The notes: generated by a model not told the origin, from the letters alone. Shown: positions 1 to 12,362, numbered from the stretch's first letter. The stretch is DNA of 64,000 nt from Eleginops maclovinus (GCF_036324505.1 NC_086363.1:1026946-1090945); one strand, 5' to 3'. Numbers and translations are program-made.

Positions 1-540
1 TAAAAGTAGAGACTCTACAAACTGAAAGTCGAGACTCGGTGTTAAATAACGACACTACTACTGAGCCACACGACACATAGCAGGGAGTTAGAGCTCTCCG
101 ACTCCTTAAATAGAAGTAATCATTTCCTGCAATTTTTGATGATTGATCCTGAAAGCTCGCTAGGTACGAGGTCATTTTAAGTGTGGAGAGCATTATCGTG
201 GTATGAAGTCTTCTATATCATTATTCAGCATGCACTGCATCGCTGTGGCTTTTATGATGATGATGAGAATTAGCGGCAAACACAAAATATAGATATTGAC
301 TGTAATTGCAAAGATCAATAAAGGGCGGCTCTTAAAGTAAGACACTACATATGATATCACCTAAATCAGCAGATGACGCTTAAGTAGAGAAGCTGTACTG
401 ATTCCCTGAACTCGTGGAGAGATCTGATATAAAGTAGACTCTATCTTCACTTTACTTACAACGAAACAGATAACCCTCAAAGTTTGTGTAATCTGTTTAA
501 AGGAGGAATGAAAGTATCGTTGATTCAGTATACAACCTGA
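1..540. repeat. Degenerate copies of the 57-bp minisatellite
   Basis: Fragments of the 57-bp unit found further right can be seen here, such as aagtagagactctac near position 4, cttaaagtaagacactacat near 331 and acctgaacatcagcaggaga near 536. They are interrupted by unrelated AT-rich sequence and carry many substitutions. This looks like the decayed left flank of the clean array that follows. No gene is visible. Confidence 0.5.
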
Positions 541-868
541 ACATCAGCAGGAGAGGACTCTTTAAAGTAGAGACACTACATACTGATATACACCTGAACA
601 TCAGCAGGAGAGGACTCTTTAAGTAGAGACTCTACATACTGATATACACCTGAACATCAGCACAGCAGGAGAGGACTCTTTAAAGTAGAGACACTACATA
701 CTGATATACACCTGAACATCAGCAGGAGAGGACTCTTTAAAGTAGAGACTCTACATACTGATATACACCTGAACATCAGCAGGAGAGGACTCTTTAAAGT
801 AGAGACACTACATACTGATATACACCTGAACATCAGCAGGAGAGGACTCTTTAAAGTAGAGACACATA
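541..868 (-). repeat. 57-bp minisatellite array, locus 1 (about 6 units)
   Basis: Near-perfect tandem copies of a 57-bp unit containing tacacctgaacatcagcagg and gaggactctttaaagtagag. One unit carries a small insertion (cagcacagcagg near 659). The variable triplet after gtagaga is ctc, cac or cgc. The same unit recurs at 13194-14085, 22958-23613 and 25461-26597. Because 57 is divisible by 3, units can stay open in one frame, so such arrays mimic proteins. Confidence 0.9.
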
Positions 869-1437
869 AGGTGCCAGCAGTTCGTCAGAAGTGAATAAAC
901 ACCCTCAGAGTCTCGGGGCTGAGTTTCTTTCCCAAGGACATTTCAAAATGACTGCTGGGGGTTTGCATCACTGACCTTCAGATTAATGGACAACTTCTGA
1001 ACCAGAAATGTCCAGCTTCTGTCAGCGCTTCTACATCCCAGAATAATCTGCTGACACATCGTCTGAGGACATATCACTGCAGTCAGGCAGATGAGTCTAA
1101 TCTGGTTCAGCAAACTGGGAATCGAACGCGACTTCTGACCATTCATCTTCATTTTACACGTCGTATGCATTGCCGGGGAACAGCAGCATTATTTACTCCT
1201 CAGACACGTTCAGTCGAGGCATTAATTCCCAGCGTGTCAGTGAGTAAATACACATGAGAGGAAGAGACTTGTCTTGATTGTCCATCAATCTCAATACAAA
1301 ATAAGAGCTTTTTTAAAAATACTAATAAGCAAAAGAAGGCGGGTGTTGGTATTCATACTTCATGTTGTTTATCCGGATGTGATCTTGTTAAGATATTTAA
1401 AACTGAGAATCAGCTCCTCTTTATAACTTTTGAAATG
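869..1437. other. Unique intergenic sequence
   Basis: No convincing exon, RNA gene or repeat. A 75-codon open frame on the minus strand (943-1170) has no recognisable protein features and is probably chance. Confidence 0.5.
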
Positions 1438-2788
1438 TATACTTCCTGTCTGTCTTCTTCTGCTGTTCCCTTTAGTGTTTACTTCCTGTCTGTCTTCTTC
1501 TGCTGTTCCCTTTAGTGTTTACTTCCTGTCTGTCTTCTTCTGCTGTTCCCTGTAGTGTTTACTTCCTGTCTGTCTTCTTCTGCTGTTCCCGTTAGTGTTT
1601 ACTTCCTGTCTGTCTTCTTCTGCTGTTCCCTGTAGTGTTTACTTCCTGTCTGTCTTCTTCTGCTGTTCCCTTTAGTGTTTTCTTCCTGTCTGTCTTCTTC
1701 TGCTGTTCCCGTTAGTGTTTACTTCCTGTCTGTCTTCTTCTGCTGTTCCCTGTAGTGTTTACTTCCTGTCTGTCTTCTTCTGCTGTTCCCGTTAGTGTTT
1801 ACTTCCTGTCTGTCTTCTTCTGCTGTTCCCTTTAGTGTTACTTCCTGTCTGTCTTCTTCTGCTGTTCCCTTTAGTGTTTACTTCCTGCCTGTCTTCTTCT
1901 GCTGTTCTCTTTAGTGTTTACTTCCTGTCTGTCTTCTTCTGCTGTCTGTTCCCTCCTGTCTGTCTCTTCTGCTGTTCCCTTTAGTGTTTACTTCCTGTCT
2001 GTCTTCTTCTGCTGTTCCCTTTAGTGTTTACTTCCTGTCTGTCTTCTTCTGCTGTTCCCTTTAGTGTTTACTTCCTGTCTGTCTTCTTCTGCTGTTCCCT
2101 GTAGTGTTTACTTCCTGTCTGTCTTCTTCTGCTGTTCCCTTTAGTGTTTATTTCCTGTCTGTCTTCTTCTGCTGTTCCCTTTAGTGTTTACTTCCTGTCT
2201 GTCTTCTTCTGCTGTTCCCGTTAGTGTTTACTTCCTGTCTGTCTTCTTCTGCTGTTCCCTTTAGTGTTTACTTCCTGTCTGTCTTCTTCTGCTGTTCCCT
2301 TTAGTGTTTACTTCCTGTCTGTCTTCTTCTGATGTTCCCTTTAGTGTTTACTTCCTGTCTGTCTTCTGCTGTTCCCGTTAGTGTTTACTTCCTGTCTGTC
2401 TTCTTCTGCTGTTCCCTTTAGTGTTTACTTCCTGTCTGTCTTCTTCTGCTGTTCCCGTTAGTGTTTCCTTCCTGTCTGTCTTCTTCTGCTGTTCCCTTTA
2501 GTGTTTATTTCCTGTCTGTCTTCTTCTGCTGTTCCCTTTAGTGTTTACTTCCTGTCTGTCTTCTTCTGCTGTTCCCTTTAGTGTTTACTTCCTGTCTGTC
2601 TTCTTCTGCTGTTCCCTTTAGTGTTTACTTCCTGTCCGTCTTCTTCTGCTGTTCCCTTTAGTGTTTATTTCCTGTCTGTCTTCTTCTGCTGTTCCCTTTA
2701 GTGTTTACTTCCTGTCCGTCTTCTTCTGCTTTTCCCTTTAGTGTTTACTTCCTGTCTGTCTTCTTCTGCTGTTCCCTTTAGTGTTTAC
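1438..2788 (+). repeat. 40-bp minisatellite array (about 34 units)
   Basis: Tandem 40-bp units containing acttcctgtctgtcttcttc and tgctgttccctttagtgttt. Variants replace ttt before AG with tgt or cgt, and a few units are truncated (near 1950 and 2365). The plus strand is almost pure pyrimidine up to a TAG, so each unit resembles a vertebrate 3' splice site. No coding function. Confidence 0.92.
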
Positions 2789-2975
2789 AATAATTTCACT
2801 TTTTTCTCCATCATTTTTAATTTGACATAGTCCTTTGATCCTCCTTAGCAACGGTCTGTTCTCCTTAGCAATGGTCTTTTAGCGAATATCAACAACCTCT
2901 GGAATGTCCATTGGACCAATCAGAGTCAAGCATTGAACTAATCTGTGTTTTAAAAATCCTCAAACACCACCTTAG

Positions 2976-3155
2976 AGGCCCCGGCTTTGGCGCAACTGGC
3001 TGGGGCACCATACGCCGGCGACCCGGGTTCGATTCCCGACCCGTGGTCCTTTCCGGATCCCACCCCGACTCTCTGTCCCACTTTCCTGTCACTCTCCGCT
3101 GTCCTATCCGATTAAAGGCAAAAAGCCCCCAAAAATTAACTTCAAAAAAACGAAA
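2976..3155 (+). mobile_element. tRNA-derived SINE, copy 1
   Basis: The left part has a pol III A-box-like stretch (tggcgcaactgg) and a strong B box (ggttcgattcc), as in a tRNA gene. The body continues tggtcctttccggatcccac and ends gattaaaggcaaaaagcccc, then an A-rich tail. A second copy at 45808-45982 shares the whole body. The tRNA half does not fold as a functional tRNA, so this is a retroposed SINE rather than a tRNA gene. Confidence 0.8.
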
Positions 3156-3985
3156 AGAGAATAAATGTTTGTTGAATTTATTTAAAATACTTCTTGTTGA
3201 GTTTACTAAAACGGAATCTGTACCTTCAACCTTTTTTGTGTACATTCATCTCAGTGAAATGGTGGACTTCCTTTACTAAAACTAAGTCTAATTTAATTGA
3301 ACCTGTCATATTTTTCAGTGTAATTGTAAAGCCAAGCTGTTCCAGAGAAAAGCAGATTTTTGTCAACAATAGAAAATAACTTAGTTTTTTCGGTAAATCT
3401 CAGAGAGCAGGAACAAGCTGCAGACTCTGATTTGCATGTGTGAATCAATCCTTGTTAGACAGTCTTGTAAATGGATGTTTTTATCTGTAATTTGGAGCAA
3501 TTTGACAGCCGGCGTCCGTCCTCCGGGGCTTCCCGCCGGCAGCCTCCTGTGTTCGGGCTTTCCAGAGGCTGATTGTGCCCGTCAGTACCAGGTGCGCCAC
3601 GCCGCTCAATAATGACTTTCATTTGTCAGGAACGCAGTAATGGATGCACATCGTCAACGGGGGACACGGTGCTTTGAATGCCACAGCGGCTCAGCTTCAT
3701 GTTTGTTAATAAGCCCCCCCGCACAGTGGGCGCATCACCGGTCTGGACGTCTTAAAGTGAGACCTGCAAGCTAATGACCGACTTGGTAAAAACTGTTGGC
3801 TGTTCCACTGTGCACCTGAACCCAATTCATCACCAATTATATATAGGTCCTCGATAAGAGGGGGGGGGGGGCTCCTTTACATATCTTAGTTTTTATATCC
3901 TGATCAATAAAGAGAGAGAATAGTTTCTACCTGATGGGTAGAATAATCTGACGAGGCATTTTACTTTTACAAATAATAGAATGAC
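3156..3985. other. Unique intergenic sequence
   Basis: Mostly single-copy sequence. The part at about 3480-3690 is GC-richer and has no open frame; it could be a conserved non-coding element, but that cannot be judged without alignment. A G-run lies near 3860. No gene seen. Confidence 0.4.
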
Positions 3986-3989
3986 TTGT

Positions 3990-4289
3990 TGATTGATCGT
4001 TATTGATTGATTGATTGATAGTTTGGTTGATTGGTTGATTGTTTGGTTGATTGATTGATTGATTGATTGATTGTTTGGTTGATTGATTGTTTGGTTGATT
4101 GATTGATTGGTTGATTGTTTGGTGGATTGATTGATTGTTTGGTGATGATTGATTGATTTTGGTTGGTTGATTGATTGTTTGATTGATTGATTGATTGTTT
4201 GATTGATTGTTTGGTTGGTTGATTGATTGATTGATTGGTTGATTGTTTGGTGGATTGATTGATAGATTTTTTGGTGATTGATTGATTGG

Positions 4290-4324
<35 letters not shown>

Positions 4325-4395
4325 ATTGTTTGGTTGGTTGATTGATTGATTGTTTGATTGATTGATTGATTGTTTGGTGGATTGATTGACTGGTT
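3990..4395 (+). repeat. GATT/GGTT simple-sequence array
   Basis: A tetranucleotide tract dominated by gattgatt with interspersed tttggttg. Read on the minus strand it gives a long Asn/Gln/Ser/Ile-rich frame (NQSINQSI), which is an artefact of the repeat. Confidence 0.9.
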
Positions 4396-6640
4396 GATCT
4401 ATAGACCGAACATACATCAAGTCAAGTCAAAATGTTTTAAATTCGCAGGTAAAATCAAAGTAAGACTAAATCAAACGTCCATGGTTTTATGTTTTATTAT
4501 CGTAAGAGATTTCTTTCATGTCTTACCCTACAGGAGGATCTACGGTATATTTGGTTGCATGTTTCTCAACACAAGTCAAAAACAACCTAGATATTTATAG
4601 GGTCTGACTCTCAATGAGCGTTCAGATGCTCCTATACGGGTCTTTGTTTCCCTTTTCTTCAACACCAAGTGTTTCAGCAGCTCCTTTCTTTAAATCAGCC
4701 CAGCCCACAGTGACCATGGCTGAGGTTCAGTTTGGATTTATTTTATCTCACTTCGAGGCCTTTGCTGTGTTTCCGGCGCAGCGGGATTCCCTTAACAAGG
4801 CGTGGGAGTGGAGTGAGCGGAGAGGGTTCTCATTCTCCTGTGTTACTGGGCGGTTTGATCTAACTTCTGTCAGACTCTGCTTAATTCACACGAGACGGAC
4901 ATTTCCATTTCCGCTTTGCGTGCAACCCTCTGAGATATTCAACACATGGAGCGAAGATAACCTCCGTCAGTGACAGAGGCTCAGGGGTCTTCAGGTCTTT
5001 TTATGTCTGTAAATCTTTCTGAATTGATCACCTTTCACTTTATGAAGAGCAGCCAAACAGATCATCACAATCTTGATGGAAACAGCAATCAAAACCTGTA
5101 AAAACGGGCTTTACCCCTGACCCCTGAGGTCTTATAATAAAATCTGGCTTAATGCCTCAAACAGAAGTGCCACATAAAGGGAGTATTTCCTACCAACGTT
5201 TGCCAAACGTGACTTTTGGCTCCTCTATCACTTATAAGTGTTACTCATTAATGCACAAATGCAATTTTCTTCTCCTTACAACAGTTCTTGGAGGATTTAA
5301 GACAATAATACGACCATTACAAAAGCCTTGTTTGCAGGATTATTAATCATCCCTCCTTATACATTTTTGCAAGCTTCTGAAAGTGCAATTAAAAAATAAC
5401 TCACAGTGGTCTCTTCTGGACATATGGTGGCACAGACGTACCTCATTCATAGATCATAATACTGTATAAAATGAACCAAAAACCAACAAAAGATGTGTGA
5501 AGAAAGGACACCCGATATGCTATTTTGAAGCAAATGTTCCTCCAGGATGAGTTTGTATCTTGACCTTTAATTGCACTTCTTATAAGTGGCTTTGTATAAA
5601 AGTGTCAGCTAGATGAAAGGTAATGCAAAATGTAATTTGGAGCGTAATGCCAGAGGTGTTTCAAAGGTCAATTCATCTCCGGGTTCAGAATCAAACCCGC
5701 TCTCGAGACTCTCTGACTTCCTGTCTGTAGCTCCAGAAGCTCAAACAATAAGGGAGGCATTTGTAAGGGACTACTTTCATTGGTGGATTAATCCATATCT
5801 GGTGCTCCAGTATTAGTATATATTAATAAATAATATGCTAAATATCCTGCTGGTTCACAGAGGTTCTGGTCTGGTCTGCGGTGCATTGGCTCGGTAATTA
5901 ATTAATGCAGCATCCTGTAATCGAGTCCCCTCCTCTCTGTTTCTAACGCAGCGTAACTAATTACTGATCAGCTGCTCAGAACTGTCACCAACGCCACTCG
6001 TCCTGCAGACGGCTGAGGCATGACCCCAAGCTTGTGCCGTGTCTGAATCTGACTAAATATATTCGCTGACGACACCTACGTACGCTTCGATCTCTCTCTG
6101 TGATCCTGTCAGAGGATAGAACATGTGAGAGGGCTTCTACTTGTCATTAAAGCACACTGATTGGAGGTATGGACCCGAGCGTCTGGCCTGTCACTTCAGA
6201 AGTGTTGATAGGACTTCTGTCAAACCTGCATCAGACTGGTAAAACCACACTCAAGCAGACACAGCTCTGGGTATATTCTCAGGGCTCTTTCTATAATGAT
6301 TGTCAATTCAGGTGTAATCGAGCAGTGGGGGGGAAATAAACCTGAGCTTTAGCTGCAGGTGAAACGTCTCTCCACTTTGCAGCCATGAAGTGTTTAAAGG
6401 TTAATGTGTGTCACCTCCTGCATGTATTGAGAGTGAGTATCGGCAGCTTAATCTCGTGTCAGCAGGAACAGATACTCACCGTCAGCAGAGGAACGTCTTC
6501 TACCTGTAATATCTCACTGAGGGGGGGGAGCCGTCTGCCTCCTACCAACCTGCTAACAGTCCCAGTAGAGTGGTGCAGGGATATTTAGTTCAGCAAGATA
6601 ATCTCCACATATTAACACTTTATGATTTCTGAAATAAGAA
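4396..6640. other. Unique intergenic sequence with possible regulatory stretches
   Basis: No exon structure supported. Two stretches look more constrained than their surroundings: about 4700-4975, a GC-balanced block, and about 5880-6060, where several TAATTA homeodomain-type motifs cluster (ggtaattaattaatgcag). These are candidates only. Confidence 0.35.
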
Positions 6641-6643
6641 GCT

Positions 6644-8228
6644 AATGTTGGGCTATAGAGGAACTACAGCACGGTCACATGACTTCATGTCACCACCGCT
6701 AAGCTAAAGGAGGCTAATGTTGGGCTATAAAGGAACTACAGTACGGTCACATGACTTAACGTCTCCACCGCTAAGCTAAAGGTGGCTAATGTTGGGCTAT
6801 AAAGGAACTACAGCACGGTCACATGACTTCATGTCACCACCGCTAAGCTAAAGGAGGCTAATGTTGGGCTATAAAGGAACTACAGTACGGTCACATGACT
6901 TAACGTCTCCACCGCTAAGCTAAAGGTGGCTAATGTTGGGCTATAAAGGAACTACAGCACGGTCACATGACTTCATGTCACTACCGCTAAGCTAAAGGAG
7001 GCTAATGTTGGGCTATAAAGGAACTACAGCACGGTCACATGACTTCACGTCTCCACCGCTAAGCTAAAGGAGGCTAATGTTGGGCTATAAAGGAACTACA
7101 GCACGGTCACATGACTTAACGTCTCCACCGCTAAGCTAAAGGAGGCTAATGTTGGGCTATAAAGGAACTACAGCACGGTCACATGACTTCACGTCTCCAC
7201 CGCTAAGCTAAAGGTGGCTAATGTTGGGCTATAAAGGAACTACAGCACGGTCACATGACTTCACGTCTCCATCGCTAAGCTAAAGGTGGCTAATGTTGGG
7301 CTATAAAGGAACTACAGCACGGTCACATGACTTCACGTCTCCACCGCTAAGCTAAAGGAGGCTAATGTTGGGCTATAAAGGAACTACAGCACGGTCACAT
7401 GACTTCACGTCTCCACCGCTAAGCTAAAGGAGGCTAATGTTGGGCTATAAAGGAACTACAGTACGGTCACATGACTTCACGTCTCCACCGCTAAGCTAAA
7501 GGAGGCTAATGTTGGGCTATAAAGGAACTACAGCACGGTCACATGACTTCACGTCTCCACCGCTAAGCTAAAGGAGGCTAATGTTGGGCTATAAAGGAAC
7601 TACATCACGGTCACATGACTTCACGTCTCCACCGCTAAGCTAAAGGAGGCTAATGTTGGGCTATAAAGGAACTACAGCACGGTCACATGACTTCACGTCT
7701 CCACCGCTAAGCTAAAGGAGGCTAATGTTGGGCTATAAAGGAACTACAGCACGGTCACATGACTTCACGTCTCCACCGCTAAGCTAAAGGAGGCTAATGT
7801 TGGGCTATAAAGGAACTACAGCACGGTCACATGACTTCACGTCTCCACCGCTAAGCTAAAGGAGGCTAATGTTGGGCTATAAAGGAACTACAGCACGGTC
7901 ACATGACTTCACGTCTCCACCGCTAAGCTAAAGGAGGCTAATGTTGGGCTATAAAGGAACTACAGCACGGTCACATGACTTCACGTCTCCACCGCTAAGC
8001 TAAAGGAGGCTAATGTTGGGCTATAAAGGAACTACAGCACGGTCACATGACTTCACGTCTCCACCGCTAAGCTAAAGGAGGCTAATGTTGGGCTATAAAG
8101 GAACTACAGCACGGTCACATGACTTCACGTCTCCACCGCTAAGCTAAAGGAGGCTAATGTTGGGCTATAAAGGAACTACAGCACGGTCACATGACTTCAC
8201 ATCACCACCGCTAAGCTAAAGGCGGCTA
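6644..8228 (+). repeat. 72-bp minisatellite array, locus 1 (about 22 units)
   Basis: About 22 head-to-tail units of 72 bp with landmarks ggctataaaggaactacagc, acggtcacatgacttcacgt and ctccaccgctaagctaaagg. Units are highly alike; early ones alternate atgtcacc and cgtctcc variants. The same family runs in the opposite orientation at 9428-9828 and 26930-27945. Nearly every unit carries TCACATGAC, an E-box of the MiT/TFE type. No protein is encoded. Confidence 0.93.
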
Positions 8229-9427
8229 ATGGTAATAATAACATACACTGAACACTTTCTGAAGTATGGACGGGTTGCTTATAAAATAAAAGGAAATATC
8301 TCTGAATGAGAGCAGGAGAAACTTTGTGAGGTGAAGTGTGGAGGCGGGGTGGTGTTGGGGGGGGGCGATCTCACTGACTGATGTGTGAATCATTACAGCC
8401 CGACATAGAAACCTCCGTCACATTTAAATAAAAACTGCAATTACTGAGAGAGCCCCCCCGCCCCTCCCGCTGAGACACAGCAGCATGAGAGCGAGCTGGA
8501 GCTCAGGTTGCAGTCATTTTATAAATAATATACAGGACATTCAGAAAGAGATGCAGAGAGAGCAAACCAGCACAGAAAAATGAAGGAAAATGGCTGGAAA
8601 GACACAGAAAAAGAGCACAAGCTGAACTAGATATTTACGTTAAATGTCTAGAAAACGATGCAAACGATGCACAGAAAGGTGCACGAAACGATTAAAAGGG
8701 ATTTTGTTGAGATGTGAGGCATTTATTTTATCTGCCTCTTAGTTGAAAAGCCCTCAGACAGGAAGTGAAGACTTTTATTGTGAAAGGGAGATGAAAGAAG
8801 GTCTTATAGACTAGAAGCTGATTGTGTCATTATTTTAACTTCATCAATTAAAACTAATGCTTCTATTACCACTTTAATGGGTGGATATAAACTAAATGCA
8901 AAGTATTTAAACCTAACAGATGGGTGCTGATTATAATATCATTACCACAGTCTCTCTCTCTCTCTCTCTCTCGCTCACTAATCACTTCTTAAAATATGCA
9001 AAACAACAACAGAGGAAACATTAGTTGTTGTATTAGTTGATTTGGTTTTGCAGACCTATGCTCGTGTGGTCCTGACCTCCGGCAGCTGGTTTTATTCTGA
9101 AAGTCTCATTTAAATAAGTGTTGTTGCTGCATCAGCCTCCAGAGCAACGGCAGCCGGTGTCCGGGAATACTAATCACATGCAAATCCTTTTAATTACACC
9201 TTGTTTATTCCTCTCTCCCTGCGGCGACCGTCGGATTGCTCATTCTGCGCTGAAGAGTGGTCAGAGTGAACCTCTTATTATAAATTAAAACAGGATCTAT
9301 TTTACTCTCCAGTCGAGGCGATGCACGGCAGATTCTGTGTTTTAAATCATGTTGACACAAGTTGTTGAACCATTTCAAACTTTTCAGTTAAGCACCATTA
9401 ATACTAAAACACAACGAGTAAACGTCA
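8229..9427. other. Unique spacer with a CT microsatellite and octamer/homeodomain-like motifs
   Basis: Contains a (CT)n run near 8949-8972. Around 9170-9200 the motif atgcaaat (POU octamer) is followed within 10 bp by ttaattac. No coding exon recognised. The spacer separates two oppositely oriented 72-bp arrays. Confidence 0.4.
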
Positions 9428-9828
9428 TCACGCCCAACGTTAGCCTCCTTTAGCTTAGCGGTGGTGACGTGAAGTCATGTGACCGTGCTGTAGTTCCTTT
9501 ATAGCCCAACATTAGCCTCCTTTAGCTTAGCGGTGGTGAGGTGAAGTCATGTGACCGTGCTGTAGTTCCTTTATAGCCCAACGTTAGCCTCCTTTAGCTT
9601 AGTGGTGGTGACGTGAAGTCATGTGACCGTGCTGTAGTTCCTTTATAGCCCAACATTAGCCTCCTTTAGCTTAGCGGTGGTGACGTGAAGTCATGTGACC
9701 GTGCTGTAGTTCCTTTATAGCCCAACATTAGCCTCCTTTAGCTTAGCGGTGGTGAGGTGAAGTCATGTGACCGTGCTGTAGTTCCTTTATAGCCCAACAT
9801 TAGCCTCCTTTAGCTTAGCGGTGGAGAC
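9428..9828 (-). repeat. 72-bp minisatellite array, locus 2 (about 5.5 units)
   Basis: Units contain gcctcctttagcttagcggt and gtgaccgtgctgtagttcct, the reverse complement of the array at 6644-8228. The two arrays therefore form a large inverted repeat around a 1.2-kb spacer. Confidence 0.92.
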
Positions 9829-10272
9829 ATTCCCTCCTGGTAATCCTGCATTTCTTCTTGGTCATTTTTCATCTTTTTTTTGTAACTCTGGGTCTCTGTG
9901 TTGTGTATTTGCATCTCCTGTGTTCATTTAGCATCTTTTTCCTGCCTTTCTGGTCAGTTATGGTCTTTTTCAGTAGTCATGTTTATGTTTCTGTCTAATT
10001 GTAGTTCTTTAACACATATAGTAGCCTTCTATGTCTTGGGAGCCCGTAGTTTTCTCTCGTTCTTGGAAAGCATGAGAAAGTGTGATGGATATTTGCCGGG
10101 TGTTTTTGCAGCGCTGCGGTTTCCTCTGCAGCCGGTGGATCCTGTAGTGCTGCAGGCTGCTCTGCATGCAGCTCCTCATTACAACGGCTGCTTCATGTCT
10201 GTAACATGACTAATGAGGGATGGAGAGCTAATCCATATCTCAGAGGGGATGAAAGACAGGAATTAAAGAAGG

Positions 10273-10305
<33 letters not shown>

Positions 10306-12017
10306 CCTTTATCAGCACACAGGAACACGGATTCGTTATTCGACATGCATGTTGAGTTTTAATTGGCTTTTTAATTGAGTTTTAAGCTCACATTGGTCAA
10401 CATTTTCACTCTACAGGTGCAGGATTTATTATAACCATCAAACATCAGAACACTTTATTTATCACGCTTTAGGTTTGAGACATTTCCTCCGTTTTTATTA
10501 TCACAATTAAACATAACAAAACAATAAGAATACAAATAGTATATATTAATGTAATAACTAAAGTCAGAATATGTAATAAAATACAATTAAAATATCTGTG
10601 TACACGTAATGGGTTAAGGTTAACCTTTCATAAAATATACAATCCTATCCTGGCTCCTGATTGGTGGAAAGAGCTCGACATCCTTGAGCAGATCTTCTGT
10701 AAATCTAAAATCTACTGGTAACGCATCTGTTTCCGTTGCATCTTGGTAAGGATTCTAAAAAACACTAAGATGGTAGGACTTGCTTGAAGCGAATAAATCC
10801 TTGTTGTTCTTTAAATCTCTAGGTTTTCTGCACTTATTGTAAGTCACTTTGGATCAAAGCATCAGGCAAATGATGTGAAATGACTCCCAGATGATGCACA
10901 CTGGATGAAAGATGGAGAGCTTAAGTAAAACTCACTGGAGAAATATTACAATTACCTCCATCTAAAGGAACCACCAGTATCGAGAAGAAATATTACACCG
11001 GACAAAGCGTTTCATATTTTACTCGAAATGCAATCTAAAGTTCCATCAATACTCTGCAGCTGCTGAGATAAAATCGGAAGCTGAGGATTAATCAAAAGTG
11101 TGGAAAACCAGTGCCTCTGCTTCCTGCCCCTCCAGCACTGGGGGCTGACTGGTGATTTAGAGAGCTAGAAATGGACTTTTTAAAATCCCGTTGTTGTTCA
11201 CCTTCAGACTTTGTTCTCCATGCAGCACTTCGCCTCTATTGTCCCTGCACTGTGCACCCTGTAATTAAAGTGATTCTCCCTCAGAAGCCGCCCTGCCCCC
11301 CCATCCATCTCCTGTAATTATTTTTGAAGCCTATTTTTATGTGCAGGGTTATTAATCATGCCGTGATTGGCGGACCCCCCTCTGAGATACTTTCTTTCAT
11401 ACAGACGGCCGCTGTTGGAATCGAGTCATCTCAAAACACACTTCAAAACAAAGAGTTGTCCATCTGTTGTCCCGACTGAAGGAGATCTGAACAATGAACT
11501 GTTGCATATGCATGGGAGCGAGTGCCCGGAGGAAGTGTGCAAATCAATGCGGTGCGGGGGATTAGTTTATACCTCTTTACTTTTCCATCTGCAGCATCTC
11601 TACCATCCGTATCACCTTGGAAGCCTCGACCAGTTTCCCGGCTCAGGTGAAGAGCTGTCTGCTTCAGCATTAGCAATGATTTATATCCGGGACCATGTTC
11701 AGCTACACTGCAGGAGTCCGATGGTTTTACAGCCTCCATTATCCATAATTGTCTGCAGGGTTGCATATAAAAATGTCCTAAATCTCACATTCAGGACATT
11801 TTAAATAACTGTAGTGTGTTGTTGTGTAGATGCTCTGCTGTGAGGAGCTACGAGAAGAACCAGAACATATCAGACTTCGATGTAAAGCTCATGTGGACAG
11901 TTTCTAATTCCTCGTGCTGCCATAAGACTAGACAAAGGTCCACAGTGCTGTCATTTAGGAGTCAAACCAACAGAGTCAGTTCAGTGTGGTATTTAGCTGG
12001 CTAGCAGTTGAGGTATA
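9829..12017. other. Unique intergenic sequence; CA microsatellite near 10275-10302
   Basis: A short (CA)n tract is the only clear repeat. The block about 11100-11780 has features common in vertebrate conserved non-coding DNA: balanced composition and several TAAT/ATTA motifs (ctgtaattatttttgaagcc, ggttattaatcatgcc). Its 145-codon and 107-codon open frames on opposite strands have no family resemblance and are treated as chance. Confidence 0.35.
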
Positions 12018-12362
12018 TGTTGTAGCGGTGTTTGTGAAGACGATGAAGAAGTCTCCGGAGACACCAGCTTGTATATAATAAGGTTTATTACAACAGCATA
12101 GTATCATACACCAACACGGGCAATACGAGGTTCCCAGAGCCAATTGTGGAAGTCCCCCGAACGTTCTTTGTGTGTGCAATATATGGGAGAAAATGTGTGT
12201 GTGTACCCAAAGTGTGTGTGTGACCAAATGAGGTGAACTATAAGAATGTGTACCCAAATAAGGAGAGCTATACGTTTGCCCAGCATGTCTTTCTCTTACT
12301 CATCCATGGAGGCCCTCTGACGTATTCCAGAGGTTTGTTATACAACACCCTGTTGCACAACA
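12018..12362 (-). mobile_element. LTR-like element, possible solo LTR (reverse orientation)
   Basis: The segment is bounded by short inverted ends, tgttgt on the left and acaaca on the right. Read on the minus strand it has an AATAAA-type signal (gttgtaataaacc) about 70 bp before the end, then a U5-like stretch ending in acaaca. That is the layout of a retrotransposon LTR. No gag or pol remains, and no target-site duplication was recognised, so boundaries and identity are uncertain. Confidence 0.4.

Noticed and set aside
3893..4420. 175-aa Asn/Gln/Ser/Ile-rich protein
   Set aside because: Product of the GATT/GGTT simple repeat. No start context, splice sites or unique domain.
11367..11804. 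145-aa plus-strand ORF as a real gene
   Set aside because: No recognisable domain, no supported splice sites, and an overlapping open frame on the other strand.
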